From Streptomyces spinoverrucosus (GTDB lineage: Bacteria; Actinomycetota; Actinomycetes; Streptomycetales; Streptomycetaceae): 64,000 nt of DNA. Within the stretch, counting starts at the first letter, position 1. Each line of letters begins with the position of its first letter. The position numbers and the translations under genes were made by a program. The stretch lies in NCBI RefSeq assembly GCF_015712165.1, contig NZ_JADPZX010000001.1, forward strand, positions 496,001 to 560,000, in the 5' to 3' direction. A model generated the notes under the pieces. That model did no database searches, had not been told where the DNA came from, and was given only the letters and a program-made list of their open reading frames with translations. Positions 15,361 through 23,812 of the stretch are shown here, in pieces.

Positions 15361-16215
15361 CTAAGCAGGGCGGACCCAAGTGTCCGATGCGGGCGGCCAG
15401 CCGGCGGCGTACACGTCCTCGACGTAACGCCCGTCCGCGACCAGCCCGTCGAGCCAGTCGGCGGCGGCCCCCGCGTCGACACCCGGGGTGCGCTCCCGGT
15501 ACAGGGTACGGAACGCCTCTCGCACACCCGGCGCCATTCTGGCCCCGTCACCGCAGACGTACACCCGCGCTCCGGCGTTCAGCAGCTCCCACACCTCGTC
15601 GGCGTCGGCGGCGATGCAGTGCTGCACGAAGGTCACGCCGTCCTCGGGGCCGCGTGATGGTGAGCAGCTGACGTACCGTCAACGGCCGGTCGATCGCGAG
15701 GCCGTCACGGCGGGGGCGGGTCGCCCGGATGTCCAGGACGGCGTCCGGGTCGACGCCGAACACGGGTGGCGGCGCGCTCCACCAGGTCCGGGGCGTTGAC
15801 GGGCAGCACGGTGAGGTGGTCGGCCGTGCGGTAGGCGCAGCCGTCGGGAGCGTGACCCGCAGGAACCGCTTGCGCCGCGGGTGGCCGGGGGCGGTGAGAT
15901 CGCGGGCCTCGGTGACGGTCATCGGCACCAGTCCGTGCCGCTCGGTCAGGGCGTCCAGTGGACCGCCGGTGAGGGCGCGCACCTCGTACGCCGTCGTCGG
16001 CTCCGCCTCGGTGGCGGCTTCCCGGTCGCCGTACCGCTCCAGGAGGGCGCCGCGCAGCCGGGCGGTGAAGGCGCGGACCGCGCCGGACAGGTCACCGGAG
16101 GCGTCGGCCGCGGCGCGGTCGACGAGGCGGGTGGCGCCGAGGCCGGCGAGGCGGGCGTCGATGCGGGTGGGGACGTGCTGGTAGGGGTCGGCCCAGTTGC
16201 GGTCGCCGACGCCGG
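15361..16215 (-). pseudogene. Decayed bifunctional P450/NADPH-reductase (CYP102 type), reductase fragments
   Basis: Three fragments can be joined on the minus strand. The first, about 16210-15850, begins GVGDRNWADPYQHVPTRID, the FMN-domain/linker of CYP102 reductases. The second, in another frame and back (FGVDPDAVLDIRATRPRRDG, IDRPLTVRQLLT), is the start of the FAD domain. The third, 15636-15361, carries ARVYVCGDGARMAPGV and DWLDGLVADGRYVEDVYA, the NADP-domain C-terminus. The heme domain, most of the FMN domain and about 200 residues of the FAD domain are gone. Several frameshifts plus a deletion make this a dead gene. Confidence 0.85.
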
Positions 16216-16370
16216 GGCCACTTGCGCCGGCTCTCCGCCCGCTGGGGCGCGGCGTGTGGCCACCTACGCCGGTCGACGGGCAGCCCACGGACTGAACCGT
16301 CGGGCCGGCGTGTGCGAGGGTGAGCCAAAACCAGTGGCCCGGGCGCGCCGAGGGTTCCTAACCTGGGCCG

Positions 16371-16391
16371 AAACCTAGGGCCCCTAGGTTT
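16371..16391. promoter_or_regulatory. 21-bp perfect palindrome upstream of the FBP gene
   Basis: AAACCTAGGG and CCCTAGGTTT flank a single central C, so all ten base pairs match. The element is 50 bp before the FBP start codon. It could be an operator; a cruciform or terminator role is less likely because there is no gene ending here on either strand apart from decayed DNA. Confidence 0.5.
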
Positions 16392-16440
16392 TGCGAGGCC
16401 CTCGACGACCACGCCCGGCGACGCCCCAGGAGGCTCTCCC

Positions 16441-16935
16441 ATGAAACCGCTCACCGAGCAGGACATCCGCAGCTCCTTCATCAACTGCTCCAAGGGAGAG
16501 GCCAAACGACTGGCCGTGCCGCGCGACCTCGCCGAGCGCCCCTGGGACGATCTGGACTTCCTGGGCTGGCGGGATCCCGGGGCGCCCGACCGCAGCTATC
16601 TCGTGGCCGAACGGGAAGGGCGGCCCATGGGGGTCACCCTGCGCTTCCCACCCCCGCAGCGCGGCTATCTGCACAGCAGCCTGTGCTCGCTCTGCCTGAC
16701 CGGCCATCCCCGGGGCGGTGTCGCCCTGATGACGGCGCGCAAGGCGGGCGCTGCGGGCCGCGAGGGCAACTCCGTCGGCGTCTACATGTGCGCCGACCTC
16801 GCCTGCTCCCTCTACGTCCGCGGCAAGAAGATCTCGGAATCCGGGGCGCGTTTCGAGGAGAGCCTGACGCTGGAGGAACAGATCTCCCGGACGACGGGCA
16901 ATCTCTTCGCCTTCCTCGACAAGCTGTCCGCCTGA
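16441..16935 (+). CDS. FBP-domain zinc-finger protein (elongation-factor-G-binding C-terminal type)
   Basis: 164 residues from ATG 16441 with AGGAGG seven bases upstream. The C-terminal treble-clef zinc finger typical of FusB/FBP proteins is visible: SLCSLCLTG (first Cys pair, about 81-84) and MCADLACSLYVRGKK (second pair, about 120-125). FusB-type proteins bind EF-G on the ribosome and can relieve fusidic-acid stalling; actinobacterial relatives contain the same domain but have not, to my knowledge, been tied to resistance. The terminal codons DKLSA-stop are tandemly repeated downstream. Confidence 0.85.
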   Translation: MKPLTEQDIRSSFINCSKGEAKRLAVPRDLAERPWDDLDFLGWRDPGAPDRSYLVAEREGRPMGVTLRFPPPQRGYLHSSLCSLCLTGHPRGGVALMTARKAGAAGREGNSVGVYMCADLACSLYVRGKKISESGARFEESLTLEEQISRTTGNLFAFLDKLSA

Positions 16936-17010
16936 GGCACTGACAAACTGTCCGCCTGAGGCACTGACAAGCTGTCCGCCTGAGGCGCTGACAAGCTGTC
17001 GGTCTGAGGC
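16918..17010 (+). repeat. 24-bp tandem repeat of the 3' end of the FBP gene, almost four units
   Basis: Units at 16918, 16942, 16966 and a partial one at 16990 share GACAAGCTGTCCGCCTGAGG. The first unit is the last five codons (DKLSA) plus TGA of the FBP gene. At 24 bp the unit keeps frame, so every copy presents the same in-frame TGA. The array ends four bases before the stop of the convergent esterase-like gene. Confidence 0.9.
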
Positions 17011-17014
17011 CGCG

Positions 17015-18394
17015 TCAGCCGAGCAGCCGGGCCGCCTCCACGCGGTGCAGGTGTATCAACACGTCGTGGTTCCGGCCGAGCGCGATGTCGTACGGGCCGT
17101 CCGGGTAGGCCGTGCCCACGGTGCGGGTCGGCCGCGCCCGCCGCAGCCAGTCGTGGGCCGGTGCGCCGACGGACCGCAGGTCGACCACGTAGTCGCGGTA
17201 CCGCACCCGGTCCAGCGTCCGTTCGTTGGTGCCGGGGCCCGCCGGTCCGAGCCGCCACCGCTGGATGGTGCCGTCGGGACCGGTGGCGTTGAACGAGCCG
17301 CGGTCGAAGGTCACGCCCACGCTCACATACCCCGGGCCGAAGGTGTCCCGCAGGAACGCGCCCTGCATCTTCGGGTAGTGGACGGGGTCGGCCGGCTCGT
17401 AGCCGATGTGGGCGTCGTGCGCCGACAGCAGCACCTTGGTGCCGGTCTGCCGCTGCCACCAGGCGACGTTGGCGGCCATCGCCTCGTCGCGGTGGCGCAT
17501 GCACTCGGCGAGCTGGGCGGGGTCGTCGAAGTCGAACGCGTACAGCCGCGCGGTCTGGTCGATGGCGGTCGCGTGCCGCACCGCCCAGTCGTACGCCGCA
17601 CGGTCCGCGCCGGGCGTCTGCTGCCGCAGCAGATCGAGGGCACGCCCCGTCCGCTCGGCCATCTCCTTGCGCTCGGCGTACGGCAGCTTTAGGTACTGCT
17701 CCATGTACACCTCCGTCCCCACCGTGGGACGCAGGTCCCGGTACAGCTCGGTGAAGCGGCCGCTCAGCTCCGGGTGACCGGCTGCCACGTACCCGGTGAC
17801 CGCGTCGTACAGCTCGGGGCCGGTCCAGGCGACGTCGTCGCCCATGAAGCGGACCGGGTCGTCGGGGTGGTGCTGGTTGTACGCGCGCATCCACTCGACG
17901 AGGCGCAGATAGTCCGTGTTGTGCCACCACAGGTAGTCGCGCTGGAACTCGTCGCGCATGATGCGCCGGGGGTCGCCCTTGCCGTGCAGCACGTACTCGT
18001 TCAGGCGCAGGCCGGTGCTCCAGGGGGCCTCCAGGGCGAAGGTGCGGAAGCCCTTCTCCTCGACGAGGTGGCGGAAGACGCGGTGCTTGAGGGCGAAGAA
18101 GTCGTGGGAACTGTGGGTGGCCTCGCCGAGGCCGACGACCCGTGCGTCGCCGATCATCCGGTCGAGGGCGCGCAGATCGCTGGTGTCGCCGCCGGGCTCG
18201 ACGGCGCGCAGCGGGTGGGCGGCGCGGTCGAGCGCCCCGACGACCGCGCCGTCCGTCGTACGGACGGCCGCGGGCGGGCCGATCGCGGCGGCCTGGGCGG
18301 TGGTGGCGGCGGCGGTCTGTGGGAGGGTGGTCAGGGCCCCCGTCGAGAGGCCGAGAAGCAGGGTGGCGACGATTCCGGTCCGCATCCGATTCAT
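17015..18394 (-). CDS. Secreted erythromycin-esterase-family protein
   Basis: 459 residues from ATG 18394. A signal peptide (about 1-36, hydrophobic TGIVATLLLGLSTGAL) is followed by the family's core: GLGEATHSSHDFF with the conserved Glu-x-x-His, KHRVFRHLVEEKGFRTFALE, and LLSAHDAHIG with the second His. Family members include macrolide esterases EreA/EreB and the succinoglycan-related proteins, and most are uncharacterised. The export signal argues against the cytoplasmic drug-inactivation role of EreA. Divergent from a FUSC-type membrane protein 157 bp away. Confidence 0.88.
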   Translation of the reverse strand: MNRMRTGIVATLLLGLSTGALTTLPQTAAATTAQAAAIGPPAAVRTTDGAVVGALDRAAHPLRAVEPGGDTSDLRALDRMIGDARVVGLGEATHSSHDFFALKHRVFRHLVEEKGFRTFALEAPWSTGLRLNEYVLHGKGDPRRIMRDEFQRDYLWWHNTDYLRLVEWMRAYNQHHPDDPVRFMGDDVAWTGPELYDAVTGYVAAGHPELSGRFTELYRDLRPTVGTEVYMEQYLKLPYAERKEMAERTGRALDLLRQQTPGADRAAYDWAVRHATAIDQTARLYAFDFDDPAQLAECMRHRDEAMAANVAWWQRQTGTKVLLSAHDAHIGYEPADPVHYPKMQGAFLRDTFGPGYVSVGVTFDRGSFNATGPDGTIQRWRLGPAGPGTNERTLDRVRYRDYVVDLRSVGAPAHDWLRRARPTRTVGTAYPDGPYDIALGRNHDVLIHLHRVEAARLLG

Positions 18395-18551
18395 GATCCA
18401 AGGCTCGCGTCCGGCCCCGGCCGCACACCATCCGGCAGACCTCCGACTCGGGGTGCGGAAAACCAGGGGGTGCCGACTGAGGTGTTCCCCACGATCCGGT
18501 CGATACTGGCGATACGTTCGGTGCCGCAGGTGACGGGGAACAGGCCAAGGG

Positions 18552-19805
18552 ATGCGAGTTGAACGAGACTGGTCGGCGTACCGCGAGCGCCTGAGGAAGT
18601 TGCGTCGCGACCCCGTGGTCGTCCAGACGCTGCGGTCGACGGTCGCGGCGACCGTCGCGTACGTCATCGCGCTGCGCCTGAGCCCCGAGGCCGCGCCGCT
18701 CACCGCGCCGCTGACCGCGCTGCTGGTCGTCCAGGTCACCCTCTACGCCACCCTCACCAACGGCATCCGCCGCGTGAACTCCGTGGTGACCGGCGTTCTC
18801 ATCGCCATCGCCTTCAGCCTGCTGGTCGGTCTGACCTGGTGGAGCCTCGCCCTGGTGATCCTGGCCGCGCTCGCCGTCGGGCACCTCGTACGGGTCCACG
18901 AGTACGTACCCGAGGTGGCGATCAGCGCGATGCTGGTGCTCGGCGTCACCACCGTCGGGGACACCGCCTGGGCGCGGATCGTGGAGACGCTGATCGGCGC
19001 GATCGTCGGGCTCTCCTGCAACCTGCTGCTGGCGCCGCCGGTGTGGGTGGGCGAGGCCGGCGAGTCGATCGAGGGGCTGGCCCGCCGGATGCGGCAGTTG
19101 ATGTTGCGGGTCGGTGAGGAGGCAGGTGGCCGCACCCCCGTCGAATACGCGGCCGAGCGGCTGCACGAGGCACGTCGGCTCGATCACGACATCGTGCAGG
19201 TGGACGCGGCGCTGCGGCAGGCCGAGGACAGTCTGCGGTTCAATCCGCGGGTGCGGGAGGGGCTGCTGCACCGGGTGGTGCTGCGCACGGGGCTCGACAC
19301 GCTGGAGATCTGCACGGTGGTGCTGCGGGTCATCGCCCGCACCCTCACGGACCTGGCGAAGGAGCGTGACCCGGAGCCGCTGTTCAAGGGCGAGATCGGG
19401 TCCGTCGTGGAGCAGCTGCTGTCCCAGATCGGCGACGCGGTGGTCAGCTTCGCGGTGCTGGTCACCACCAGCGTCAGCGCGAGCGCCGAGTCGGCGGAGG
19501 ACCGCCTCGCCGCCGAGCTGCACGCGGCCGCGGCCACCCGCGACAAGCTGGCTCAACTCCTGCTGGAGGAGGTCCAGCGGGACGCGCGCGAGTGGCAGTT
19601 GTACGGAGCCGTACTCACCGAGGTCAACCGCATCCTCGACGAGCTCGACACCGAGCACCGGTCGCGCCGGCTGCTGGAGGAGCTGGACCGCCACACGCGC
19701 GAGCAGCGTGAGCGCATGCCGCGGCTGACCCGGTTCCGGGAGCGGCTGGGCGTTCAGGAGCAGCTGTGGCGGAACCGTACCGGCGCCGGCGGGCGTTCTT
19801 GGTGA
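18552..19805 (+). CDS. FUSC/aromatic-acid-exporter-family membrane protein
   Basis: 417 residues. Five or six membrane helices lie in the first 155 residues (LRSTVAATVAYVIALRLSPE, TALLVVQVTLYATLTNGI with the family's conserved RRVNSVVTGVLIAIAF, and LIGAIVGLSCNLLLAPP). The remaining 260 residues are cytoplasmic and strongly helical, probably coiled coil. This half-size layout is typical of ArAE-like proteins in Streptomyces, thought to export aromatic acids or related compounds. The message likely continues into the next gene 46 bp on. Confidence 0.87.
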   Translation: MRVERDWSAYRERLRKLRRDPVVVQTLRSTVAATVAYVIALRLSPEAAPLTAPLTALLVVQVTLYATLTNGIRRVNSVVTGVLIAIAFSLLVGLTWWSLALVILAALAVGHLVRVHEYVPEVAISAMLVLGVTTVGDTAWARIVETLIGAIVGLSCNLLLAPPVWVGEAGESIEGLARRMRQLMLRVGEEAGGRTPVEYAAERLHEARRLDHDIVQVDAALRQAEDSLRFNPRVREGLLHRVVLRTGLDTLEICTVVLRVIARTLTDLAKERDPEPLFKGEIGSVVEQLLSQIGDAVVSFAVLVTTSVSASAESAEDRLAAELHAAAATRDKLAQLLLEEVQRDAREWQLYGAVLTEVNRILDELDTEHRSRRLLEELDRHTREQRERMPRLTRFRERLGVQEQLWRNRTGAGGRSW

Positions 19806-19851
19806 GGGAGCACCGGGACGGATCCGGCGCTGGATGCGAGGGGGCGTGCGG

Positions 19852-20883
19852 ATGAGCGACAGCACCGTGCGAGTCGACGGGAACACGCTGCGTCTGCCGG
19901 GCGGTGTGGCGGTGCGTTTCATCCGCACGCTGCGGCTGCCGGAGACGGGCACGCATCCCCTGCCACCCGGCCTCGGCGAGTACCCCCTGCGGCGGGTCGC
20001 GGACCACGCGGACACGGTGCCCGAGCAGTGGCGGGCGCGCGGTGGCGTGATGCTGCCGGTGTATCTGCGCGAGGCGATGTGGCTGAGCTTCGCGGGCACC
20101 ACCGAGCCCGCGGCCCTTCAGGTCGGTATGGGCAAGGTGTGCGCGGTCTCGGGCCGGCCGTGGAGCGACCGGCTCGCCCGTGATCCGCAGAACTACGTGG
20201 TGCTCCCGCGCCAGCCCTGGCTGGACGGCATCAACTCCGGCAAGGGCACGGTCCGCCAGTTCGTGGCGGTGCCGCTGGGTCTCGGGGCGACCGTGGAAGG
20301 GCAGGTCACGGGCGAGGAGGTGTGGGGCGGCGTACAACTGCGGTCGTTCCCGCTGAACGACGCGGCGCTGGCCGCCTGGCGCGAGCAGGAGCGGCGCAGG
20401 GCCGAGCGGGCGCGGGCGATGCCCCTCGCGCCGGGAGGCTACGGGGCGGCGCCGGCCCCGATGGCGTCTCCGGCGGCGCCCGGAGGTCCGCCCCGGGCCG
20501 CCGCGGCGATGGGGCTCGGCGTCGGCGGCTCGATGCGTCAGGAGGTCTACCGGGACGACCGGCCGCCCGCGGACTGGGCGGCGCGGCCCGCCGGACGGGT
20601 CTTCGTCCACCTGGTGACACCGCCCGAGTGGCGTCGGATCACGGGCGAGGCTCCCCCGCCCTCGCCGGTGGACCGCGCGGCGTACACGCGCGCGGGACTG
20701 CCCTGGTACGACTACTACGACCAGGACGCGGAGGATCTCGCCGCCCCGGACACGCTCTCGGGGGTCAAGCCCGTCGGCGACTGGCTCGGAGACGACCACG
20801 AGCCCTGGCAGGATCCAGCACCGCAGCAGGTGAAGCCGCTGGGGGACGCGCCGGGCAAGCCGGTCACGGACGGCGACTGGTAG
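19852..20883 (+). CDS. Conserved Streptomyces protein of unknown function
   Basis: 343 residues from ATG 19852, preceded by GAGGGGG; an ATG at 19834 is also in frame. The N-terminal half (about 1-180) is a well-formed soluble domain with segments such as LPVYLREAMWLSF and WLDGINSGKGTVRQFVA. An Ala/Pro-rich linker (about 195-235) leads to a second region with RVFVHLVTPPEWRRITGE and LPWYDYYDQDAEDL. I recognise the pattern as a protein common in Streptomyces but know of no function. Confidence 0.75.
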   Translation: MSDSTVRVDGNTLRLPGGVAVRFIRTLRLPETGTHPLPPGLGEYPLRRVADHADTVPEQWRARGGVMLPVYLREAMWLSFAGTTEPAALQVGMGKVCAVSGRPWSDRLARDPQNYVVLPRQPWLDGINSGKGTVRQFVAVPLGLGATVEGQVTGEEVWGGVQLRSFPLNDAALAAWREQERRRAERARAMPLAPGGYGAAPAPMASPAAPGGPPRAAAAMGLGVGGSMRQEVYRDDRPPADWAARPAGRVFVHLVTPPEWRRITGEAPPPSPVDRAAYTRAGLPWYDYYDQDAEDLAAPDTLSGVKPVGDWLGDDHEPWQDPAPQQVKPLGDAPGKPVTDGDW

Positions 20884-20892
20884 ATCGTAACT

Positions 20893-20920
20893 GCGTTGCA
20901 GCATACGCAACGCCCGTTGC
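20893..20920. promoter_or_regulatory. Three alternating CGTTGC half-sites upstream of the lactonase gene
   Basis: GCGTTGC-N7-GCAACGC (20893-20913) is a perfect inverted repeat, and its right half pairs again with the next CGTTGC (GCAACG-CC-CGTTGC, 20907-20920). The cluster lies 95 bp before the lactonase start and just after the previous stop. It could be an operator or mutually exclusive hairpins. Confidence 0.4.
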
Positions 20921-21014
20921 CGTTCTTGCACTTGGCGGGTGATCCGCGCCAAGGTGGCTGTCACGCCCGGGACCACTGACGCGTTCCGGGGCCGACGACG
21001 AGCTGAGGTGCGGG

Positions 21015-22220
21015 ATGAGCGAGGATGCGCGGGCGCGCGGCGGCTGGAGCAGGCGGCGCTTCGTCACAGCCGTCACGGGGACGGCACTGTCGGCATCGGC
21101 CGCCTGCGGGACCCAGCAGGCTCCCGAGGCTCCCGCCGAGCGCACCTCACCGACCACCTCGGGCGAACCGACCGCCGCGGGCAAGCCGTCCGGCCCTCGC
21201 CCGCTCTACCTCGGCACCTACACCTCCGTCGAGGGCGGCGGCCGGGGCATCGGCCTGGCGACCTACGATCCGGCGACGGGCCGTATCACCGGGACCGGCA
21301 CCATCACCGGCGTGGCGGACCCGTCGTATCTGGCGGTGCACCCGGACGGCCGCACGCTGTACGCCGTGAACGAGCGCGAGGACGGTGCCGTGACCGCCGT
21401 ACGGCTGGCCGACCGCAAGGTCCTCGGCAGCCGCGGTACGGGAGGCGCGGCCCCCTGCCATCTGTCCGTGCACCCGAACGGACGCTGGCTGCTCAGCGCC
21501 AACTACACCTCCGGCAGCGTCGCCGTGCACCCGATCGAGGCCTCGGGCGCGCTCGGCGAGCGTACCGACGTGGTCACGCACTCCACTCCGGCGCCGGGGC
21601 CCGGCCAGGAGGGACCGCACGCCCACCAGTTCGTCACGAGCCCGGACGGACGCCACGTCCTCGCCGTCGACCTCGGCACGGACACCGTCTACACCTACCG
21701 CCTCGACCAGCAGAGGGGCACGCTCCGCGAGGTCGCGCGGGCGCACACCCGGCCGGGGGCGGGGCCGCGTCACCTCACGTTCCACCCCGGCGGCCGGCAC
21801 GCCTATCTGGCCAACGAGGTGGACAACACGGTCGCCGTCTGCGCCTACGACCCGCCGACCGGACGCCTGACGATCGGCGAACCCCAGTCCACCGGGACCG
21901 GCGCGGGCACGTCCTACCCGGCGCAGATCCTGGTGACCGCCGACGGCCGTCACGCCTATCTCGCCAACCGGGGCCACAACAGCCTGGCCCGTTACGCGGT
22001 GGAGGCCGACGGCGCCCGGCTGCGGCTGCTCGACACGGTGCCGGTCGCGGGTGACTTTCCCCGGCAGATCGCCTTCTCCCCGGACGGGCGGCTGCTGTTC
22101 GCGGCGAACCAGCGGTCCGGCAGCGTCAGCGTCTTCCACGTGGACGGCGCGAGGGGCGAACTGCGGCTCGCCGGTGAGCCGTTCGCCTCACCCGTCGCCG
22201 TCTGTGCGCTGCCGCTGTAG
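21015..22220 (+). CDS. Exported lactonase-family beta-propeller (6-phosphogluconolactonase-like) lipoprotein
   Basis: 401 residues. A twin-arginine-like signal (SRRRFVTAVTGTALSASAAC) ends at a lipobox cysteine near residue 32, so it should be a lipoprotein. A linker of Pro/Thr/Ser leads to a seven-bladed propeller with repeated blade motifs such as YLAVHPDGRTLYAVNE, HLSVHPNGRWLLSANY, HLTFHPGGRHAYLANE and QIAFSPDGRLLFAANQ. Cytoplasmic Pgl hydrolyses 6-phosphogluconolactone; an exported homologue must act on something else. Its 3' end overlaps the convergent DUF2470 gene by 33 bp. Confidence 0.87.
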   Translation: MSEDARARGGWSRRRFVTAVTGTALSASAACGTQQAPEAPAERTSPTTSGEPTAAGKPSGPRPLYLGTYTSVEGGGRGIGLATYDPATGRITGTGTITGVADPSYLAVHPDGRTLYAVNEREDGAVTAVRLADRKVLGSRGTGGAAPCHLSVHPNGRWLLSANYTSGSVAVHPIEASGALGERTDVVTHSTPAPGPGQEGPHAHQFVTSPDGRHVLAVDLGTDTVYTYRLDQQRGTLREVARAHTRPGAGPRHLTFHPGGRHAYLANEVDNTVAVCAYDPPTGRLTIGEPQSTGTGAGTSYPAQILVTADGRHAYLANRGHNSLARYAVEADGARLRLLDTVPVAGDFPRQIAFSPDGRLLFAANQRSGSVSVFHVDGARGELRLAGEPFASPVAVCALPL

Positions 22221-22913
22221 CGCGCGGGGGCAGGAGGCGGCGCTCGCCTGCGCGAGCAGCACGTGCATGCGCTCGGTGAGCTGCGCGACTCCGTCGGCGG
22301 GCGTGTGGAAGGGCAGCCGTACGTCGCCGTGGGCGCGGCGGCGTTCGATGCGCAGCGTCAGTCCGTGCCGGTCGACGGCGAGCGGCTGGACGCGGACCAC
22401 GCCGTACAGGCTGCCCGGTTCGACGAGCCGGGTGAGTCGTTCGACGGCGTCGGGGTGGGCCTCGGCCAGGTGGGTCAGCAGCCGGGCCTCGGCGGTGGCC
22501 AGGGGGTCGGGCGAGGCGGCGGCGAACTCGTCGAGGTCGATCACCACGGCGCCGGACGCCCGGCGCAGCACCACGCGGGTGGCCTGGAAGGCGAGGTGTC
22601 CTTCCTCGATGGTGAACCAGCCGGCCAGCCAGAGCCGGGCCCGGATGCGGTTGCGCATCGGGACGGGTGCGACGTCGGCGAACTCCAGGACGGCGGACGG
22701 CTCGCCGCGGGGTGCGCAGATGGTGGCCGCGAGCAGGGCGCTGTCCTCCGGCACGTGCAGGAGGATCCGGCCGTCCTCCTCCACGGTGTGCGCGCCGACG
22801 AGTTCCTCGCGCACACCCTCCGCGGTCACCGCGCACGACCACGAGGTGGCGAGCACCGATCGGGCCCGTTCCGCCGCGGCGGGCGCGGCCGTCCAGGCTT
22901 GGCTGTCACCCAT
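22188..22913 (-). CDS. DUF2470-domain protein, probable iron-regulated heme-utilisation protein
   Basis: 241 residues. The N-terminal part (about 1-160) resembles the split-barrel of pyridoxamine-phosphate-oxidase-like heme-binding proteins and the C-terminal part (about 165-235) the DUF2470 helical domain (AEARLLTHLAEAHPDAVERL). Related HugZ/HutZ proteins degrade heme. A 19-bp iron box lies just upstream, so the gene should be switched on by iron starvation. GAGGAGG precedes the ATG. The last 33 bp overlap the convergent lactonase gene. Confidence 0.8.
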   Translation of the reverse strand: MGDSQAWTAAPAAAERARSVLATSWSCAVTAEGVREELVGAHTVEEDGRILLHVPEDSALLAATICAPRGEPSAVLEFADVAPVPMRNRIRARLWLAGWFTIEEGHLAFQATRVVLRRASGAVVIDLDEFAAASPDPLATAEARLLTHLAEAHPDAVERLTRLVEPGSLYGVVRVQPLAVDRHGLTLRIERRRAHGDVRLPFHTPADGVAQLTERMHVLLAQASAASCPRALQRQRTDGDG

Positions 22914-22928
22914 CCCAGTTCCTCCTCA

Positions 22929-22947
22929 TTAGGTAAGGCTCACCTAA
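22929..22947. promoter_or_regulatory. Iron box (DmdR1/IdeR-type operator)
   Basis: TTAGGTAAGGCTCACCTAA matches the actinobacterial iron-box consensus TTAGGTTAGGCTNACCTAA at all but one defined position. It lies 16 bp upstream of the DUF2470 start codon on the minus strand, just before the ribosome-binding site, so the iron-loaded repressor would block initiation or elongation. Confidence 0.88.
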
Positions 22948-23010
22948 CCTACCGAAGATCCAGGCGCACGCCAACCACGGGTGCCCGCAATGTCACCGGC
23001 GCACCGATTC

Positions 23011-23748
23011 CTAACGGTTGAACAGCTCGAACGCCACGGCGGGCCGACCCCCGAACCGCTCCCCCATGCTCTCGGCGTACTCGGCCAGGAAGCCCCGCAC
23101 GTACGCCTCCGGGTCCTCCTGCGTCAACCCCTCGATGTATGTGCGGTGTTCGAGCAGCGAGCGCACCGCGCGCTCCATGCCGGGCGTGGCGTCCACGGCG
23201 TGCGTCGGAGTGCTGGAGCCGGCGACCGCGACCCAGCGGACGCCGTTCCAGGGCTCCAGGCCCTGTTCGGCCAGCTCCGGGAAGATCCACCGGTTGCCGG
23301 CGTCGCCCGCCGCGTCGAGGGTGGCACGGCCGACGGCCACGTGGTCGGGGGTGTTCCAGGCAACGCCGTCCCAGGTGTCCCGGTGGTTGAGGGTGATCAC
23401 CAGCTCCGGTCGGTGCCGGCGGATGGCGGCGGCGACGTCCCGGCGCAGGGCGGTGCCGTACTCGATGACACCGTCCCGGTGGTCGAGGAACTCCACCACC
23501 GACACCCCGACGACCGCCGCGCTCGCCCGCTGCTCCCGCTCCCGCAACGGGCCGCACCGCGCGGGCTCCAACGTGTCGATGCCCGCCTCGCCGCGCGTGG
23601 CCAGGACGTACGCCACCTCACGGCCTGCGTCGGTCCAGGCGGCGATCGCCGCCGAGCAGCCGTACTCCAGGTCGTCCGGGTGGGCGACGACGGCGAGGGC
23701 ACGCTGCCAGTCGTCGGGCATGGGCTTCAGCTGGGTGGTCTCTGCCAT
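23011..23748 (-). CDS. PIG-L-family LmbE-like deacetylase
   Basis: 245 residues. The zinc motif AHPDD-x-E (VVAHPDDLEYGC, about 21) and the distal His in NTPDHVAVG (about 134) are those of GlcNAc-PI/mycothiol-type deacetylases. The protein lacks the extra features that mark MshB or Mca, so the amide substrate is unknown. TACTCT-N6-ATG indicates a leaderless transcript. A copy of the dispersed GGGGCGCGGGG repeat directly abuts this promoter. Confidence 0.88.
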   Translation of the reverse strand: MAETTQLKPMPDDWQRALAVVAHPDDLEYGCSAAIAAWTDAGREVAYVLATRGEAGIDTLEPARCGPLREREQRASAAVVGVSVVEFLDHRDGVIEYGTALRRDVAAAIRRHRPELVITLNHRDTWDGVAWNTPDHVAVGRATLDAAGDAGNRWIFPELAEQGLEPWNGVRWVAVAGSSTPTHAVDATPGMERAVRSLLEHRTYIEGLTQEDPEAYVRGFLAEYAESMGERFGGRPAVAFELFNR

Positions 23749-23760
23749 GTGCGCAGAGTA

Positions 23761-23785
23761 GCGATACAGCCCCGCGCCCCTCAGG
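23761..23785 (-). repeat. Truncated copy of the dispersed intergenic repeat
   Basis: On the minus strand it reads TGAGGGGCGCGGGGCTGTAT-CGC, closely matching the copy at 29307 (GGGGCGCGGGGCTGT-GTCGATATG). It lies between the S33 peptidase and the PIG-L gene. Confidence 0.6.
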
Positions 23786-23812
23786 GCACAGCCCTGCCCG
23801 GCGGCCGAAGGC

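Noticed and set aside
15361..15636. Independent 91-residue gene
   Set aside because: Its sequence is the C-terminus of a P450 reductase and it follows other fragments of the same protein; no start signal is present.
17015..18394. Macrolide-resistance esterase
   Set aside because: The family name suggests it, but a signal peptide and the lack of resistance context make drug inactivation unsupported.
16812..20102. 1096-codon open frame on the minus strand
   Set aside because: It is a shadow of the FBP, esterase, FUSC and following genes, typical of long spurious frames in GC-rich DNA.
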